Assembly (NCBI GenBank): GCA_029262355.1
Contig: JAJCZO010000126.1
Span: 1 to 46,979, forward strand
DNA length: 46,979 bases
Source of the DNA: Deltaproteobacteria bacterium
GTDB taxonomy: Bacteria; Desulfobacterota; Binatia; UBA12015
Direction: 5' to 3'
Part shown: positions 34,695 to 44,531 of the stretch, piece after piece
Position numbering within the stretch: position 1 is the first letter of the stretch
Layout: each line of letters begins with the position of its first letter
The notes under the pieces: generated by a model
The model's input: the letters and a program-made list of their open reading frames with translations, nothing else
Told to the model about the DNA's origin: nothing
Database searches by the model: none
Made by a program: the position numbers and the translations under genes

Positions 34695-37600
34695 ATGAAG
34701 AACGAAACAGATTTCGCCGAGCTGCGGCGCCTCCAAAACGAGGCCGAGAGCGGGGGCCTATATCGCTCTGCTCACGAGCACGACGCGTGTGGCGTCGGCT
34801 TCGTCGTCAACATGCACGGCCGCCGCAGCCACGGCATCATCGAGAAGGGTCTGAAGATTCTCGAGAACCTCACCCACCGCGGGGCGTGCGGCTGTGACCC
34901 CCTCACGGGCGATGGCGCGGGCATGCTCATGCAGATCCCGCACGACTTCATGGTCGGTGCGTGCCGCGAGATCGGCTTCGAGCTGCCGGACGAGGGGCGC
35001 TACGGCGTTGGGACGGTCTTCCTTCCGCGCAACGTCTTCGAGCGCAACGTGTGTCTCGAGCTGTTCGAAAAGGTCATTCACGAAGAGGGCCAGAAATTCC
35101 TCGGCTGGCGCGTGGTGCCCGTCGACGAGAGCCAGGCGGGGCCGCTGGCACGCTCGTCGATGCCCGAGATCAGGCAGGTCTTCATCGGAGCGGGCCGAGG
35201 GGCCGACGACTCGGCGGCACTCGAGCGCAAGCTGTACGTCATTCGCAAGCGCATCGAAGCGGAAGTTCGCAATTCGGACCTGAAGGACTCCGAGTCCTTC
35301 TACGTGCCGAGCCTCTCGTCGCGGACCCTAGTCTACAAGGGTCTTCTCCTCCCCGAGCAGATTCCGGCCTTCTTCAAGGATCTTCGCGATCCCGCGCTCA
35401 CCAGTGCGATCGCGCTGGTTCACCAGCGGTTCAGCACGAACACCCTGCCCTCCTGGGATCGTGCACACCCGTATCGGATCGTGGCGCACAACGGCGAGAT
35501 CAACACCCTGCGCGGCAACATCAATTGGATGCGTGCGCGTCAGAAGATGTTCGTCTCCGAGGCGTTCGGCGAGGATGTCGACAAGATTCTTCCGGTGATT
35601 CAGCCCGATGGAAGTGACTCCGCTGGATTCGACAACGCTCTCGAGCTGCTCTCGCACACCGGCCGGTCGCTTCCGCACGCCGTCATGATGATGATCCCCG
35701 AGGCGTGGCAGAAGCACGAAGCCATGAGCCAGGCGAAGCGCGACTTCTATGAGTACCACGCGTGCCTGATGGAGCCGTGGGACGGTCCGGCGTCGATCGC
35801 GTTCACCGATGGATCGATGATCGGGGCGGTTCTCGACCGCAACGGGCTGAGGCCGTCACGGTACGTGGTCACCAAGGACGGTCTCGTGGTCATGGCCTCG
35901 GAGGTTGGTGTGCTCGACATCCCGGATGAGGATGTCGTCGCGAAGAACCGCCTCCAGCCGGGACGCATGTTTCTCGTCGATACCACTGAGGGTCGAATCA
36001 TCGACGACGAAGAGATCAAGAACCAGATGGCCCAGCGCCAGCCCTGGGGCGACTGGATCTCGCAGAACCTGATCCGATTCGACGAGCTTCCCGCGACCGA
36101 GTCGAGCGCGGTCGTCCCCGACCTGGGCGACGAGCAGCTCCTCACGCTCCAGAAGGCCTTCGGCTACACCCGCGAGGACGTCCGGATTCTGATGACGCCG
36201 ATGGCTCAGAACGCCATGGAGGCGATCGGGTCGATGGGGAACGATACGCCGCTCGCGGCGCTGTCGGACAAGCCCCAGCTTCTGTTCAACTACTTCAAGC
36301 AGCTGTTCGCACAGGTCACGAACCCGCCGATCGACCCGATCCGCGAGGAGCTCGTGATGTCGCTCAAGACCACGCTGGGCTCCGAGGAGAATCTCTTCGA
36401 CGAAGGGCCCATGCACTGTCGTCAGCTCGAGCTCGAGCAGCCCATTCTGACCACCGAGGCACTCGCCCGCATCAAGGGGTTGTCGAAGCCTGGATTCAGG
36501 GCGGCGACGCTGTCGACGGTCTACCGTGTGGCGGGTGGAGAGGCAGGCCTGTCGGGCGCGCTCGACGCGCTCCGCAAACAGGCTTCCGCTGCCGTTGCCG
36601 ATGGAGTCACGATTCTGGTCCTTTGCGACCGCGCGATAGACGAGGAGCACACGGCAATCCCGAGTCTTCTCGCGACTGCGGCTGTTCATCACCACCTGAT
36701 CCGTGAGGGAACACGAACCCGGTGCGGGATTGTCGTCGAGTCGGGCGAGCCGCGGGAGGTCCAGCACTTCGCGCTCCTCTCCGGGTACGGGGCGGGGGCG
36801 GTCAATCCGTACGTTGCGATCGAGACGCTACGCCAGCAGATCCGCGAAGGCGTGCTGAAGGACATCGACCCCGACACGGCCATCGCCCAATACATCAAGG
36901 CGGTCGGTAAGGGCCTCTTCAAGGTCATGAGCAAGATGGGCATCTCGACCCTGCAGAGTTACCGGGGTGCGCAAATCTACGAAGCGGTCGGCCTGAGCCA
37001 GTCGGTGATTTCGAACTACTTCACCTGGACCGCGTCGCAAGTGGAGGGCGTGGGTCTCGACGTCATTGCTCGCGAATCCGAGATGCGCCACCAGGCGGCA
37101 TTCGAGGCGATTACCGCCACAGACGACGAGCTCGATCCGGGGGGCCATTACCAGTGGCGGCGTCGCGGGGAACACCACGCGTACAACCCCGAGACCATCG
37201 CGCGTTTGCAGCACTCTGTTCGCAACGGCAGCTACAAGCAGTTCAAGGAATACACGCAGCTCGTGAACGACGAGAGCACGCAGCGCTGCACGCTGCGGGG
37301 CTTGCTCGAGTTCAAGAAGGGGCGAGCGATTCCGATCGACGAAGTCGAGCCTACTTCCGAGATCGTGAAGCGCTTCAAGACGGGTGCGATGTCGCTCGGC
37401 TCCATCAGTCGCGAGGCGCACGAGAATCTCGCGATTGCGATGAATCGCCTGGGCGGCAAGTCGAACACGGGCGAAGGGGGCGAAGACCCGGTTCGCTACA
37501 CGCCTGATGAAAACGGGGACTCGCGCCGTAGCGCGATCAAGCAGGTGGCGTCGGGCCGTTTCGGTGTGACGAGCCATTATCTGGTCAACGCGGATGAGCT

Positions 37601-39245
37601 GCAGATCAAGATGGCTCAGGGTGCGAAGCCTGGCGAAGGGGGGCAACTGCCTGGCCACAAGGTCGACGAGTACATCGCTAAGATTCGCTACTCGACGCCG
37701 GGTGTCGGGCTCATCTCGCCGCCGCCCCATCACGACATCTACTCGATCGAGGACCTCGCGCAGCTGATCCACGATCTAAAGAACTCGAACGACCAGGCAC
37801 GGGTCTGTGTGAAGCTGGTGTCGGAGGTTGGCGTCGGTACGGTCGCGGCGGGCGTGTCGAAGGGCAAGGCCGACGTCGTGTTGATCAGTGGTTACGAGGG
37901 CGGCACCGGGGCGTCGCCGCTGACTTCGATCAAGCATGCGGGACTTCCGTGGGAGCTTGGCCTTGCCGAGACCCAGCAGGTTCTCGTGATGAACGATCTG
38001 CGCGGGCGCATCAAGGTCGAGACGGATGGTCAGCTCAAGACCGGACGAGACGTCGCTGTTGCGACGATGCTGGGCGCGGAGGAGTATGGGTTTGCGAGCT
38101 CTGCGCTGATCGCGTCGGGCTGCATCATGATGCGGGTGTGTCACCTGAACACCTGCCCGGTGGGCATCGCGACGCAAGATCCGGTTCTGCGCGAGCGCTT
38201 CACGGGCAAGCCGGAGCACGTCGTGAATTACCTCACATTCATTGCCGAGGAAGTCCGCGAGATCATGGCTGAGCTGGGCTTCCGGACGATCGAAGACATG
38301 GTCGGTCGGGTGGACATGCTCGATGCGGCCGATGCGGTGGATCACTGGAAGGCAAAAGGGATCGATCTCACCCAGATTCTTCACAAGCCGGAAGTACCGT
38401 CCGACGTCGCGATCCACTGGGTCGAGTCGCAGGACCACGGGCTCGAGAAGGCTCTAGACAACCAGATCATCGAGCTCGCGCGGGACGCGCTGGAGCACAA
38501 GACGCCTGTCGAGTTCGCATTGCCGATCAAGAACGTGAACCGGACGGTCTGTACGATGCTTTCGGCCGAGATCTCACGTCGGCACGGTGAGCCCGGCCTG
38601 CCGGACGACACGATCAAGATCCACTTCCGCGGTTCGGCCGGCAACAGCTTCGGCGCGTTCCTGGCGCAGGGGATTTCGATTCGCCTCGAGGGCGATGCGA
38701 ATGACTACTTCGGAAAGGGCATGTCATCGGGCCGGATGGTGATATATCCGCCTGAGGTCTCGACCTTCGTTCCCGAGGACAACATCATCGTCGGGAATGT
38801 GTCGCTCTATGGCGCGACGGGCGGGGAGGTCTTCCTGCGCGGGATGGCGGGCGAGCGATTCTGTGTGCGCAACAGTGGAGTGTCTGCGGTCGTCGAGGGT
38901 GTGGGCGACCACGGGTGCGAGTACATGACCGGCGGGACGGTGGTGGTGCTCGGTGAGACGGGACGAAACTTCGCCGCCGGAATGAGCGGCGGCATTGCGT
39001 ACGTCTACGACCCGGAGAGCACGTTCCAGCAGCATCTGAACACGGGAATGGTGGAGCTCGAGCCGCTCTCTGCAGAGGACGACGCGGCGGTGCATGACCT
39101 CGTGCGTCGCCATTACGACTACACGCAAAGCCAGGTCGCTTGGCGGATCCTTTCGGGCTGGAAGCAGCTCGTCGGGAACTTCCGCAAGGTGATGCCGGTC
39201 GAGTACCGGCGGGTGCTCGCGCAGCGCGCAGCCGCAAGCCGATAG
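34695..39245 (+). CDS. gltB: Glutamate synthase (NADPH) large subunit
   Basis: The 1516-residue alpha subunit that releases ammonia from glutamine and makes glutamate from 2-oxoglutarate. The class II amidotransferase nucleophile is C32 in DACGVGFV, behind a 31-residue propeptide that should be removed. The glutaminase domain runs to about 430 and the central domain to about 790. The FMN-binding synthase barrel follows, with [20 protein letters not shown] and [19 protein letters not shown]. Cluster cysteines are C1143, C1149 and C1154 (3Fe-4S). The C-terminal GXGXG beta-helix ends the protein ([31 protein letters not shown]). The start is the ATG at 34695 with GAGAGG 6 bases upstream; the frame extends back into the lrp gene without likeness. 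Operon with gltD, 37 bases on. Confidence 0.98.
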   Translation: MKNETDFAELRRLQNEAESGGLYRSAHEHDACGVGFVVNMHGRRSHGIIEKGLKILENLTHRGACGCDPLTGDGAGMLMQIPHDFMVGACREIGFELPDEGRYGVGTVFLPRNVFERNVCLELFEKVIHEEGQKFLGWRVVPVDESQAGPLARSSMPEIRQVFIGAGRGADDSAALERKLYVIRKRIEAEVRNSDLKDSESFYVPSLSSRTLVYKGLLLPEQIPAFFKDLRDPALTSAIALVHQRFSTNTLPSWDRAHPYRIVAHNGEINTLRGNINWMRARQKMFVSEAFGEDVDKILPVIQPDGSDSAGFDNALELLSHTGRSLPHAVMMMIPEAWQKHEAMSQAKRDFYEYHACLMEPWDGPASIAFTDGSMIGAVLDRNGLRPSRYVVTKDGLVVMASEVGVLDIPDEDVVAKNRLQPGRMFLVDTTEGRIIDDEEIKNQMAQRQPWGDWISQNLIRFDELPATESSAVVPDLGDEQLLTLQKAFGYTREDVRILMTPMAQNAMEAIGSMGNDTPLAALSDKPQLLFNYFKQLFAQVTNPPIDPIREELVMSLKTTLGSEENLFDEGPMHCRQLELEQPILTTEALARIKGLSKPGFRAATLSTVYRVAGGEAGLSGALDALRKQASAAVADGVTILVLCDRAIDEEHTAIPSLLATAAVHHHLIREGTRTRCGIVVESGEPREVQHFALLSGYGAGAVNPYVAIETLRQQIREGVLKDIDPDTAIAQYIKAVGKGLFKVMSKMGISTLQSYRGAQIYEAVGLSQSVISNYFTWTASQVEGVGLDVIARESEMRHQAAFEAITATDDELDPGGHYQWRRRGEHHAYNPETIARLQHSVRNGSYKQFKEYTQLVNDESTQRCTLRGLLEFKKGRAIPIDEVEPTSEIVKRFKTGAMSLGSISREAHENLAIAMNRLGGKSNTGEGGEDPVRYTPDENGDSRRSAIKQVASGRFGVTSHYLVNADELQIKMAQGAKPGEGGQLPGHKVDEYIAKIRYSTPGVGLISPPPHHDIYSIEDLAQLIHDLKNSNDQARVCVKLVSEVGVGTVAAGVSKGKADVVLISGYEGGTGASPLTSIKHAGLPWELGLAETQQVLVMNDLRGRIKVETDGQLKTGRDVAVATMLGAEEYGFASSALIASGCIMMRVCHLNTCPVGIATQDPVLRERFTGKPEHVVNYLTFIAEEVREIMAELGFRTIEDMVGRVDMLDAADAVDHWKAKGIDLTQILHKPEVPSDVAIHWVESQDHGLEKALDNQIIELARDALEHKTPVEFALPIKNVNRTVCTMLSAEISRRHGEPGLPDDTIKIHFRGSAGNSFGAFLAQGISIRLEGDANDYFGKGMSSGRMVIYPPEVSTFVPEDNIIVGNVSLYGATGGEVFLRGMAGERFCVRNSGVSAVVEGVGDHGCEYMTGGTVVVLGETGRNFAAGMSGGIAYVYDPESTFQQHLNTGMVELEPLSAEDDAAVHDLVRRHYDYTQSQVAWRILSGWKQLVGNFRKVMPVEYRRVLAQRAAASR

Positions 39246-39282
39246 TCCAAGCGAGTCAGCCGACCCGCACAGGAGACGTACC

Positions 39283-40737
39283 GTGGGAAAGATCACAGGA
39301 TTCTTGGAGTTCGAACGCAAGCTGCCGGCGCGCAGGCCGGTCGAGGAACGCTTGCACGATTGGAACGAGCTGGAAGGGAAGTTCTCCAGCGAAGCCCTCG
39401 CCGAGCAAGGTGCTCGATGCATGGACTGCGGAATCCCCTTCTGCCACAAGGGCTGCCCACTGGGGAACATCATTCCCGACTGGAATGATTTCATCTATCG
39501 AGACCGTTGGGAGGATGCGATCGAGCGCCTGCATTCGACCAACAACTTCCCAGAGTTCACCGGTCGCGTTTGTCCCGCCCCGTGCGAAGAGGCCTGCGTT
39601 CTCAATATCAACGAGAGCCCGGTCACCATCAAGCAGATCGAGAAGCAGATCATCGATCGGGCTTTCGAACAGGGGTGGGTAACGCCACAGGTCGCGGACG
39701 AGAAGACGGGCAAGAAGGTCGCCGTCATCGGGTCGGGGCCAGCGGGCATGGCCTGTGCGCAACAGCTGGCACGGGCTGGTCATGACGTCACGTTGTTCGA
39801 GCGCGCGGACCGCATCGGGGGACTGCTCCGCTACGGCATTCCCGATTTCAAGATGGAAAAGCATCTCATCGATCGGCGTATGGAGCAGATGGCGGCCGAG
39901 GGAGTGACGTTCCGAACCAGTGTGAACGTCGGTGTCGACGTCACGGTGGAGGAGTTGAAGAGCGATTTCGACGCTGTCGTCCTGTCCACCGGCGCGACGC
40001 AGGCCCGGGATCTTCCGGTTCCGGGACGTGATCTCGAGGGCGTTCACCTCGCGATGGATTTCCTGCCCCAACAGAACAAGGTCGTGGCCGGCGACGCGGT
40101 CGAGGGCCAGATCACGGCTACCGGGAAGAACGTCGTCATCCTCGGCGGTGGCGATACCGGGTCCGATTGCCTCGGCACGTCGAATCGCCAGGGCGCCGCG
40201 TCCGTGCATCAGTTCGAGCTTCTTCCGAAGCCGCCTGAGGAGCGCAAGGCCGAAGACGTGGCGCCGTGGCCCCAGTGGCCCATGATCCTCCGTACCTCGT
40301 CGTCGCACGAGGAAGGCGTTACGCGCGACTGGTGTATCAACACCAAGAGCTTCAGCGGAGATCCGAGCGGCCACGTTCGGAAGCTCCACGGCGTTCGGCT
40401 GGAGTGGGAGAAAGTCGAAGATGGCGGGCGGCCGAAGATGATCGAGGTTCCGGGCAGTGAGTTCGAAATCGACGCGGACCTCGTGCTCTTCGCCTTAGGC
40501 TTCGTCGGGCCGGAGAAGCCGCTGCTCGAGGGGCTCGGCACGGAGTTCGACGGCCGGGGAAACGTCGTGGCGGATGCTCGTTACGCGACTAGTGTGCCTG
40601 GGGTCTTCGCCTGCGGAGACGCCCGCCGAGGGCAGTCGTTGGTCGTGTGGGCCATCTGGGAGGGCCGTGAGGCGGCCCGCGGCGTAGACGAGTTTCTCAT
40701 GGGCCAGACGTCTCTCCCCGCGAGCCCGATGCTCTAG
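39283..40737 (+). CDS. gltD: Glutamate synthase (NADPH) small subunit
   Basis: The 484-residue beta subunit, which takes electrons from NADPH through FAD and two 4Fe-4S clusters to GltB. Cysteines C46, C49, C54 and C58 ([17 protein letters not shown]) and C97, C101 and C105 ([10 protein letters not shown]) hold the clusters. The FAD motif is [17 protein letters not shown] near 150, the NADPH motif is [15 protein letters not shown] near 285, and the C-terminal FAD-site segment is [23 protein letters not shown] at 39283 has AGGAG 7 bases upstream. It ends 3 bases before the stop of a convergent small gene. Confidence 0.98.
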   Translation: MGKITGFLEFERKLPARRPVEERLHDWNELEGKFSSEALAEQGARCMDCGIPFCHKGCPLGNIIPDWNDFIYRDRWEDAIERLHSTNNFPEFTGRVCPAPCEEACVLNINESPVTIKQIEKQIIDRAFEQGWVTPQVADEKTGKKVAVIGSGPAGMACAQQLARAGHDVTLFERADRIGGLLRYGIPDFKMEKHLIDRRMEQMAAEGVTFRTSVNVGVDVTVEELKSDFDAVVLSTGATQARDLPVPGRDLEGVHLAMDFLPQQNKVVAGDAVEGQITATGKNVVILGGGDTGSDCLGTSNRQGAASVHQFELLPKPPEERKAEDVAPWPQWPMILRTSSSHEEGVTRDWCINTKSFSGDPSGHVRKLHGVRLEWEKVEDGGRPKMIEVPGSEFEIDADLVLFALGFVGPEKPLLEGLGTEFDGRGNVVADARYATSVPGVFACGDARRGQSLVVWAIWEGREAARGVDEFLMGQTSLPASPML

Positions 40738-40740
40738 CCG

Positions 40741-40983
40741 TCAGCCCTCGGACACCTCCCAGCCGGCGCATTGCCGAACGGGTATGGGGGGGTACCGGGC
40801 GTAGTCGGGGTCGTCTTGGGCGCGTCGGCACAGCCAGAACACGCTGCCGCGCCCGGATTCGACGCGGCGCACGTGCCTACACGACGCGCAGAGTCCGGCC
40901 GTTTCTTCGTCTTCCGACAGCACGGAAGCCAGCTTCGCATGTGAATTGTGCTCACCGAAGCGGCGTGCGGCATGGCGCTCCAT
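40741..40983 (-). CDS. Small Cys-rich protein, probable zinc-binding, unknown function
   Basis: I know no function for this protein. The C-terminal 50 residues have the pattern LCASCRHVRRVESGRGSVFW, then a single Cys in LCRRAQDD, then YPPIPVRQCAGWE. That is four spaced Cys with a Pro-rich closing segment, which fits a small metal-binding knuckle and is a pattern I have seen in short conserved hypothetical proteins. The start is uncertain: ATG at 40983 is used, but GTG at 41049 or at 40923 is also in frame and none has a strong ribosome binding site. It converges on gltD and is divergent from the glycosyltransferase gene. It may be a short conserved protein of about 60-80 residues. Confidence 0.6.
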   Translation of the reverse strand: MERHAARRFGEHNSHAKLASVLSEDEETAGLCASCRHVRRVESGRGSVFWLCRRAQDDPDYARYPPIPVRQCAGWEVSEG

Positions 40984-41095
40984 CGGGGCCCGTGGTACCT
41001 CGCACTGTGACCACCCGCAGCCTGGGGTGGCTCCCTCGGGGGGAATCACGAGCGACAGGCGACCGACAAGTCCGACCCTCCTAAAGCCGGCATCG

Positions 41096-43651
41096 GTGCG
41101 TCCGACGCGCGTACCCGACGACCGCGACTTTGATCTGCTCCTGGGAGATCTGCGTCGCGACCGCGACCGGATCGACGAGGAGCGTATCCGCCTCGAGCAA
41201 CAGTGCCGTGAGCTGCGAGATCGCCTCGACGAGGCGACCGCGCGCGCGCAGCGCGATGAAGCGCTGATCCTCGTGCAACACCGCGAGTTTCAAGTTCTGA
41301 GTGAGACCTTGCACAAGGTCTTCAACTCCCGCACCTGGCAGTTGGGTGCGCCGCTTCGGGTCGTTGCGCAGGGCATCCGCCGAGTCCTCGGCCTCCCCGA
41401 CCCCGGCAGGATCGGTCCCGGCGCCAAGCGGCAGCTCGCCGGCGTCGTGTCCAAGGCGGTCCTGCTTCTCTCCGGCTGTCCCGGGGATGCCAAGCGGTAT
41501 CGTTGCGACCACTTCTCGGAGCAGCTCGAGTCGTTGGGAGTCAGTACCGAATCGGCGACCCAGGGCGAGATCGACCTCACCGAAGCACTCGAGTGTTTCT
41601 CGGTCTTCATTCTGCACCGCGTCGCGTACGACCGAAACGTCGATTGGTTCCTTCGCAAGGCTCGAGAGCGCGGAGCGCTCGTGCTCTTCGACACCGACGA
41701 CTGGGTGTTCGACCCTGAGGCTCACCGCTTCATCGACACCGCCGGGATGAGTGAGCGTGACCAGAAGCTGTATCGATCGGGCCTCGACCGGTACCGCGAG
41801 ACGATCGCTCGCGCGCACGGGATGATCGTTTCGACGAGCGCGCTGCTCGATCTCTCCTCGGGCCTGCAGAAGGACGTACGGATTCTCCCGAATGTGGTGA
41901 GTTCCCAGATGGTGGAGCTCGCGACCTCGGCACGCGCCGGTACGAGCTTCCGTCGGCTGGGTGGTCGGTATGGTACGAGCGTGACGCTGGGGTACCTGAG
42001 CGGTACGGCGACACACCGGAAGGACTTCGCAGTGATCGAGGATGCAGTCGAGTGGGCACTCGAGACCTATCCCGAGGCTCGGCTTCTCACGGTCGGCCAC
42101 ATCGACGTGTCACAGAAGTTCGGTCGATTTGGCGACCGGTTTCAGCACCTACCTCTCATGCCGTGGCAGCGGCTGGCCGACACGCTTGGGCGAATTGACA
42201 TCAACCTGGCGCCACTCGAGGCGGACAATCCTTTCACCGCGTCGAAGAGCGCGCTGAAGTTCTTTGAAGCGGGCTTGGTCGGTGTGCCTACCATCGCCAC
42301 GCCGACACCGGACTTTCGTCGGGCCATCGCGCACGGTGACACGGGATGGTTGGCCGAGACGGATTCGGAGTGGCGTGAGGGGCTGCGCCGTTTGATCGAG
42401 GCGCCGGATGTGGCGCGCGAGATTGGCGAGAACGCTCGCGACGCGGTGCTCAGCCAGCACACGACGACGAGCCAAGCAGGGAGGGCGCTCGAGACGATTC
42501 GCGCGTTTCGTGCTCCGGCCGAGGAGACACCCCTCACGATCAATTGGATCCTCCGAGCTCCGATCGCGGGGACCGGTGGGGGGTACTGGACGATCTTTCG
42601 ATTGGCGAACTTTCTGGGAGCCGCCGGCCATCGGGTGCGCGTGTACATCGAGCCGATCGCGCACTTGGAGGGCAAGTCTCATCAGGAGATCGAGGAGTTC
42701 CTCGAGCAGAACTTCGGCCCACTGCTCGTGCAGACGGTCGTGGGGCATGATCGGATCCTTCCCGCCGACGCGACCATCGCAACGAATTGGCCCACGGCGT
42801 ACACAGTAGCCAACCAGCAAGACAGCCTCTTCCGGTTCTACTTCGTCCAGGACTTCGAGCCGGAGTTCTACTCGGATCGCGATCCGTTGTATCGCGAAGC
42901 GGAACGAACGTACGACCTGCCGTTGCAGCACGTCTGCATCGGACGCTCTCTGGCCGCCCGCCTTGGTCGGATGACGGGCCGCCCGACAGAGTGCATCGAC
43001 TTCGCGGTGGACACCGAGATTTTCCGCACGCATGTGCGTGCCACGGACCGGCCCGGGCCGACGCGAGTCCTGTTTTTCGCGAGACCTGGCATCAAGCGGC
43101 GCGGTTTCGATCTGGGAGTCGAGGCGCTCGAGCGCCTCGCGCGAGCCCGACCGGATGTCGAGATCTGCATGTTCGGCGCCGAAGATCACGAGCTTCGCGG
43201 AGTCCGATTCCCGTTTACCAACCTCGGGGTGCTCGGCCACCACGAGCTTTCGCGGGCGATGAACGACGCGCACATTCTCCTGTGCTTCTCGCTCTCCGCA
43301 AACGTCTCGTGGGTGCCGTTGCAGGCGATGGCGTGCGGCTGTGCAGTCGTCGAGGCGGACGTTCCGGGCGTGCGTGAAATGGTCCAAAAAGATACGTGCC
43401 TGCTCGCGGAGCCGGTACCAGACCGGGTGCTCGAGGGATTGTTGCAGGTGGTCGACGACGAGGGCCTTCGCTGCCGATTGGCGGAGAACGCAGCCTCTGC
43501 GCTCGCGGAACGGTCGTGGGGAAGTTCTGCGAGGCAGTTCGAGAAGATCCTGCAGGAGCGTTGCTTCGTGCGGGCCCCTGGCGTCACGGCTCCGGAGGAG
43601 TCCGGCGAGGTGGGGACCGACATCAAGGCCCGTGCGGCGATCGCGGGCTAG
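41096..43651 (+). CDS. Tandem-domain GT4 glycosyltransferase, WsaF-like C-terminal half
   Basis: A large cytoplasmic enzyme of about 851 residues for surface polysaccharide assembly. The N-terminus is a charged coiled coil (about 20-75) ending in FNSRTWQLGAPLR, a linker typical of multidomain O-antigen/rhamnan transferases. A first GT-B fold (about 95-465) has LVLFDTDDWVFDPE, LGYLSGTATHRKDF and SALKFFEAGLVGVPTIATPT. A second (about 475-830) has GTGGGYWTIFRLANFL, YFVQDFEPEFYSDRD, RVLFFARPGIKRRGFDLG and WVPLQAMACGCAVVEADVPG, which resembles WsaF-type rhamnosyltransferases. The start is GTG at 41096, chosen since the frame further upstream is antisense to the small Cys-rich gene; GTG at 41027 or 40946 is possible. 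Confidence 0.85.
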   Translation: MRPTRVPDDRDFDLLLGDLRRDRDRIDEERIRLEQQCRELRDRLDEATARAQRDEALILVQHREFQVLSETLHKVFNSRTWQLGAPLRVVAQGIRRVLGLPDPGRIGPGAKRQLAGVVSKAVLLLSGCPGDAKRYRCDHFSEQLESLGVSTESATQGEIDLTEALECFSVFILHRVAYDRNVDWFLRKARERGALVLFDTDDWVFDPEAHRFIDTAGMSERDQKLYRSGLDRYRETIARAHGMIVSTSALLDLSSGLQKDVRILPNVVSSQMVELATSARAGTSFRRLGGRYGTSVTLGYLSGTATHRKDFAVIEDAVEWALETYPEARLLTVGHIDVSQKFGRFGDRFQHLPLMPWQRLADTLGRIDINLAPLEADNPFTASKSALKFFEAGLVGVPTIATPTPDFRRAIAHGDTGWLAETDSEWREGLRRLIEAPDVAREIGENARDAVLSQHTTTSQAGRALETIRAFRAPAEETPLTINWILRAPIAGTGGGYWTIFRLANFLGAAGHRVRVYIEPIAHLEGKSHQEIEEFLEQNFGPLLVQTVVGHDRILPADATIATNWPTAYTVANQQDSLFRFYFVQDFEPEFYSDRDPLYREAERTYDLPLQHVCIGRSLAARLGRMTGRPTECIDFAVDTEIFRTHVRATDRPGPTRVLFFARPGIKRRGFDLGVEALERLARARPDVEICMFGAEDHELRGVRFPFTNLGVLGHHELSRAMNDAHILLCFSLSANVSWVPLQAMACGCAVVEADVPGVREMVQKDTCLLAEPVPDRVLEGLLQVVDDEGLRCRLAENAASALAERSWGSSARQFEKILQERCFVRAPGVTAPEESGEVGTDIKARAAIAG

Positions 43652-43664
43652 ACGGCCGGCAGAG

Positions 43665-44531
43665 CTACGAAAGCGACCAGCGATCCGAGTCGAGTGTCGC
43701 CCGGTTCTCGCGTTCGAGCTTCCGGAGATGAGACCGCACCGATGTGCCGGCCGCGGGATGTAGAAACTTCGGTACGTCGGCGTACATCATCTCGACCATT
43801 TGGGTCACGTCGGACACACCTCGTTGCAGGAGGTCGACGATCTGGTCTTCGCGCAACTCGCGGTGTGCGATGTACTCGCGGATCCTCCCCGAGGCGTCGC
43901 GAATGGCGGGCCCGTGCGCGGGGTAGAGCACCTCGGGTTCGAGCCCCAGGAGGTGGCGCAGCGAGTCCATGTAATCGAGCAAATCTCCACCGTGCTCTGG
44001 GATGACAGTCGTTCCGGCCCCGAGGACGACGTCGCCCGTGAAGATCGCGCGTTCCTCACGCAGGAGATAGCAGAGGTGGTCTTCCGCGTGGCCGGGGGTG
44101 TGGATCGCTTCGAGGGTGGCCCCTTCGGTTCGGATCACGTCGCCGTGATCGATCGGGGCGATGTGGTCGCCCGCCTTGTCGTCCATCCCGGTCCATGGGC
44201 GCTTGCGGATGGGAAGCGCTCCGAACTCCGAGCAGAGCTGTGGGCACCCTCCAATGTGATCGGGGTGGGCGTGGGTGAGGACGATTTCGGAGAGTGTCCG
44301 GCCGCCGAGGGCCTTCTTGAGAAGCGGCAGGTAGGCCTCGAGCCCCTGGGCCGTATCGAGGAGGAGCGGGTTGCTCGAGGTGCCAACGATGTACGTGTTC
44401 GTGCCGGGGCCCGTGAACGGGCCGGGATTCTGGCCCAAGACGGTTTCTACGCGGTCACTCCATCTATCGATGTCCGGCATCGACAGCCCGATCATGTTGC
44501 CCTGGACGATTCGGCCGGGGCGATCGGTCAT
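43665..44531 (-). CDS. MBL-fold metallohydrolase, LACTB2-like
   Basis: A 288-residue metallo-beta-lactamase-fold hydrolase. The metal motif is LTHAHPDHIGG (H87, H89, D91, H92), with a third His in HTPGHAEDHLCY, the bridging Asp in IFTGDVVLG and the last His in LYPAHGPAI. The C-terminal winged-helix-like part (REYIAHRELREDQIVDLL and MYADVPKFLHPAAGTSVRSH) is characteristic of LACTB2-type and related hydrolases, some of which are RNases; others are thioesterases, so the substrate is open. The ATG overlaps the stop of the upstream flavoprotein by 4 bases (ATGA, 44528-44531), so they are translationally coupled. Confidence 0.9.
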   Translation of the reverse strand: MTDRPGRIVQGNMIGLSMPDIDRWSDRVETVLGQNPGPFTGPGTNTYIVGTSSNPLLLDTAQGLEAYLPLLKKALGGRTLSEIVLTHAHPDHIGGCPQLCSEFGALPIRKRPWTGMDDKAGDHIAPIDHGDVIRTEGATLEAIHTPGHAEDHLCYLLREERAIFTGDVVLGAGTTVIPEHGGDLLDYMDSLRHLLGLEPEVLYPAHGPAIRDASGRIREYIAHRELREDQIVDLLQRGVSDVTQMVEMMYADVPKFLHPAAGTSVRSHLRKLERENRATLDSDRWSLS

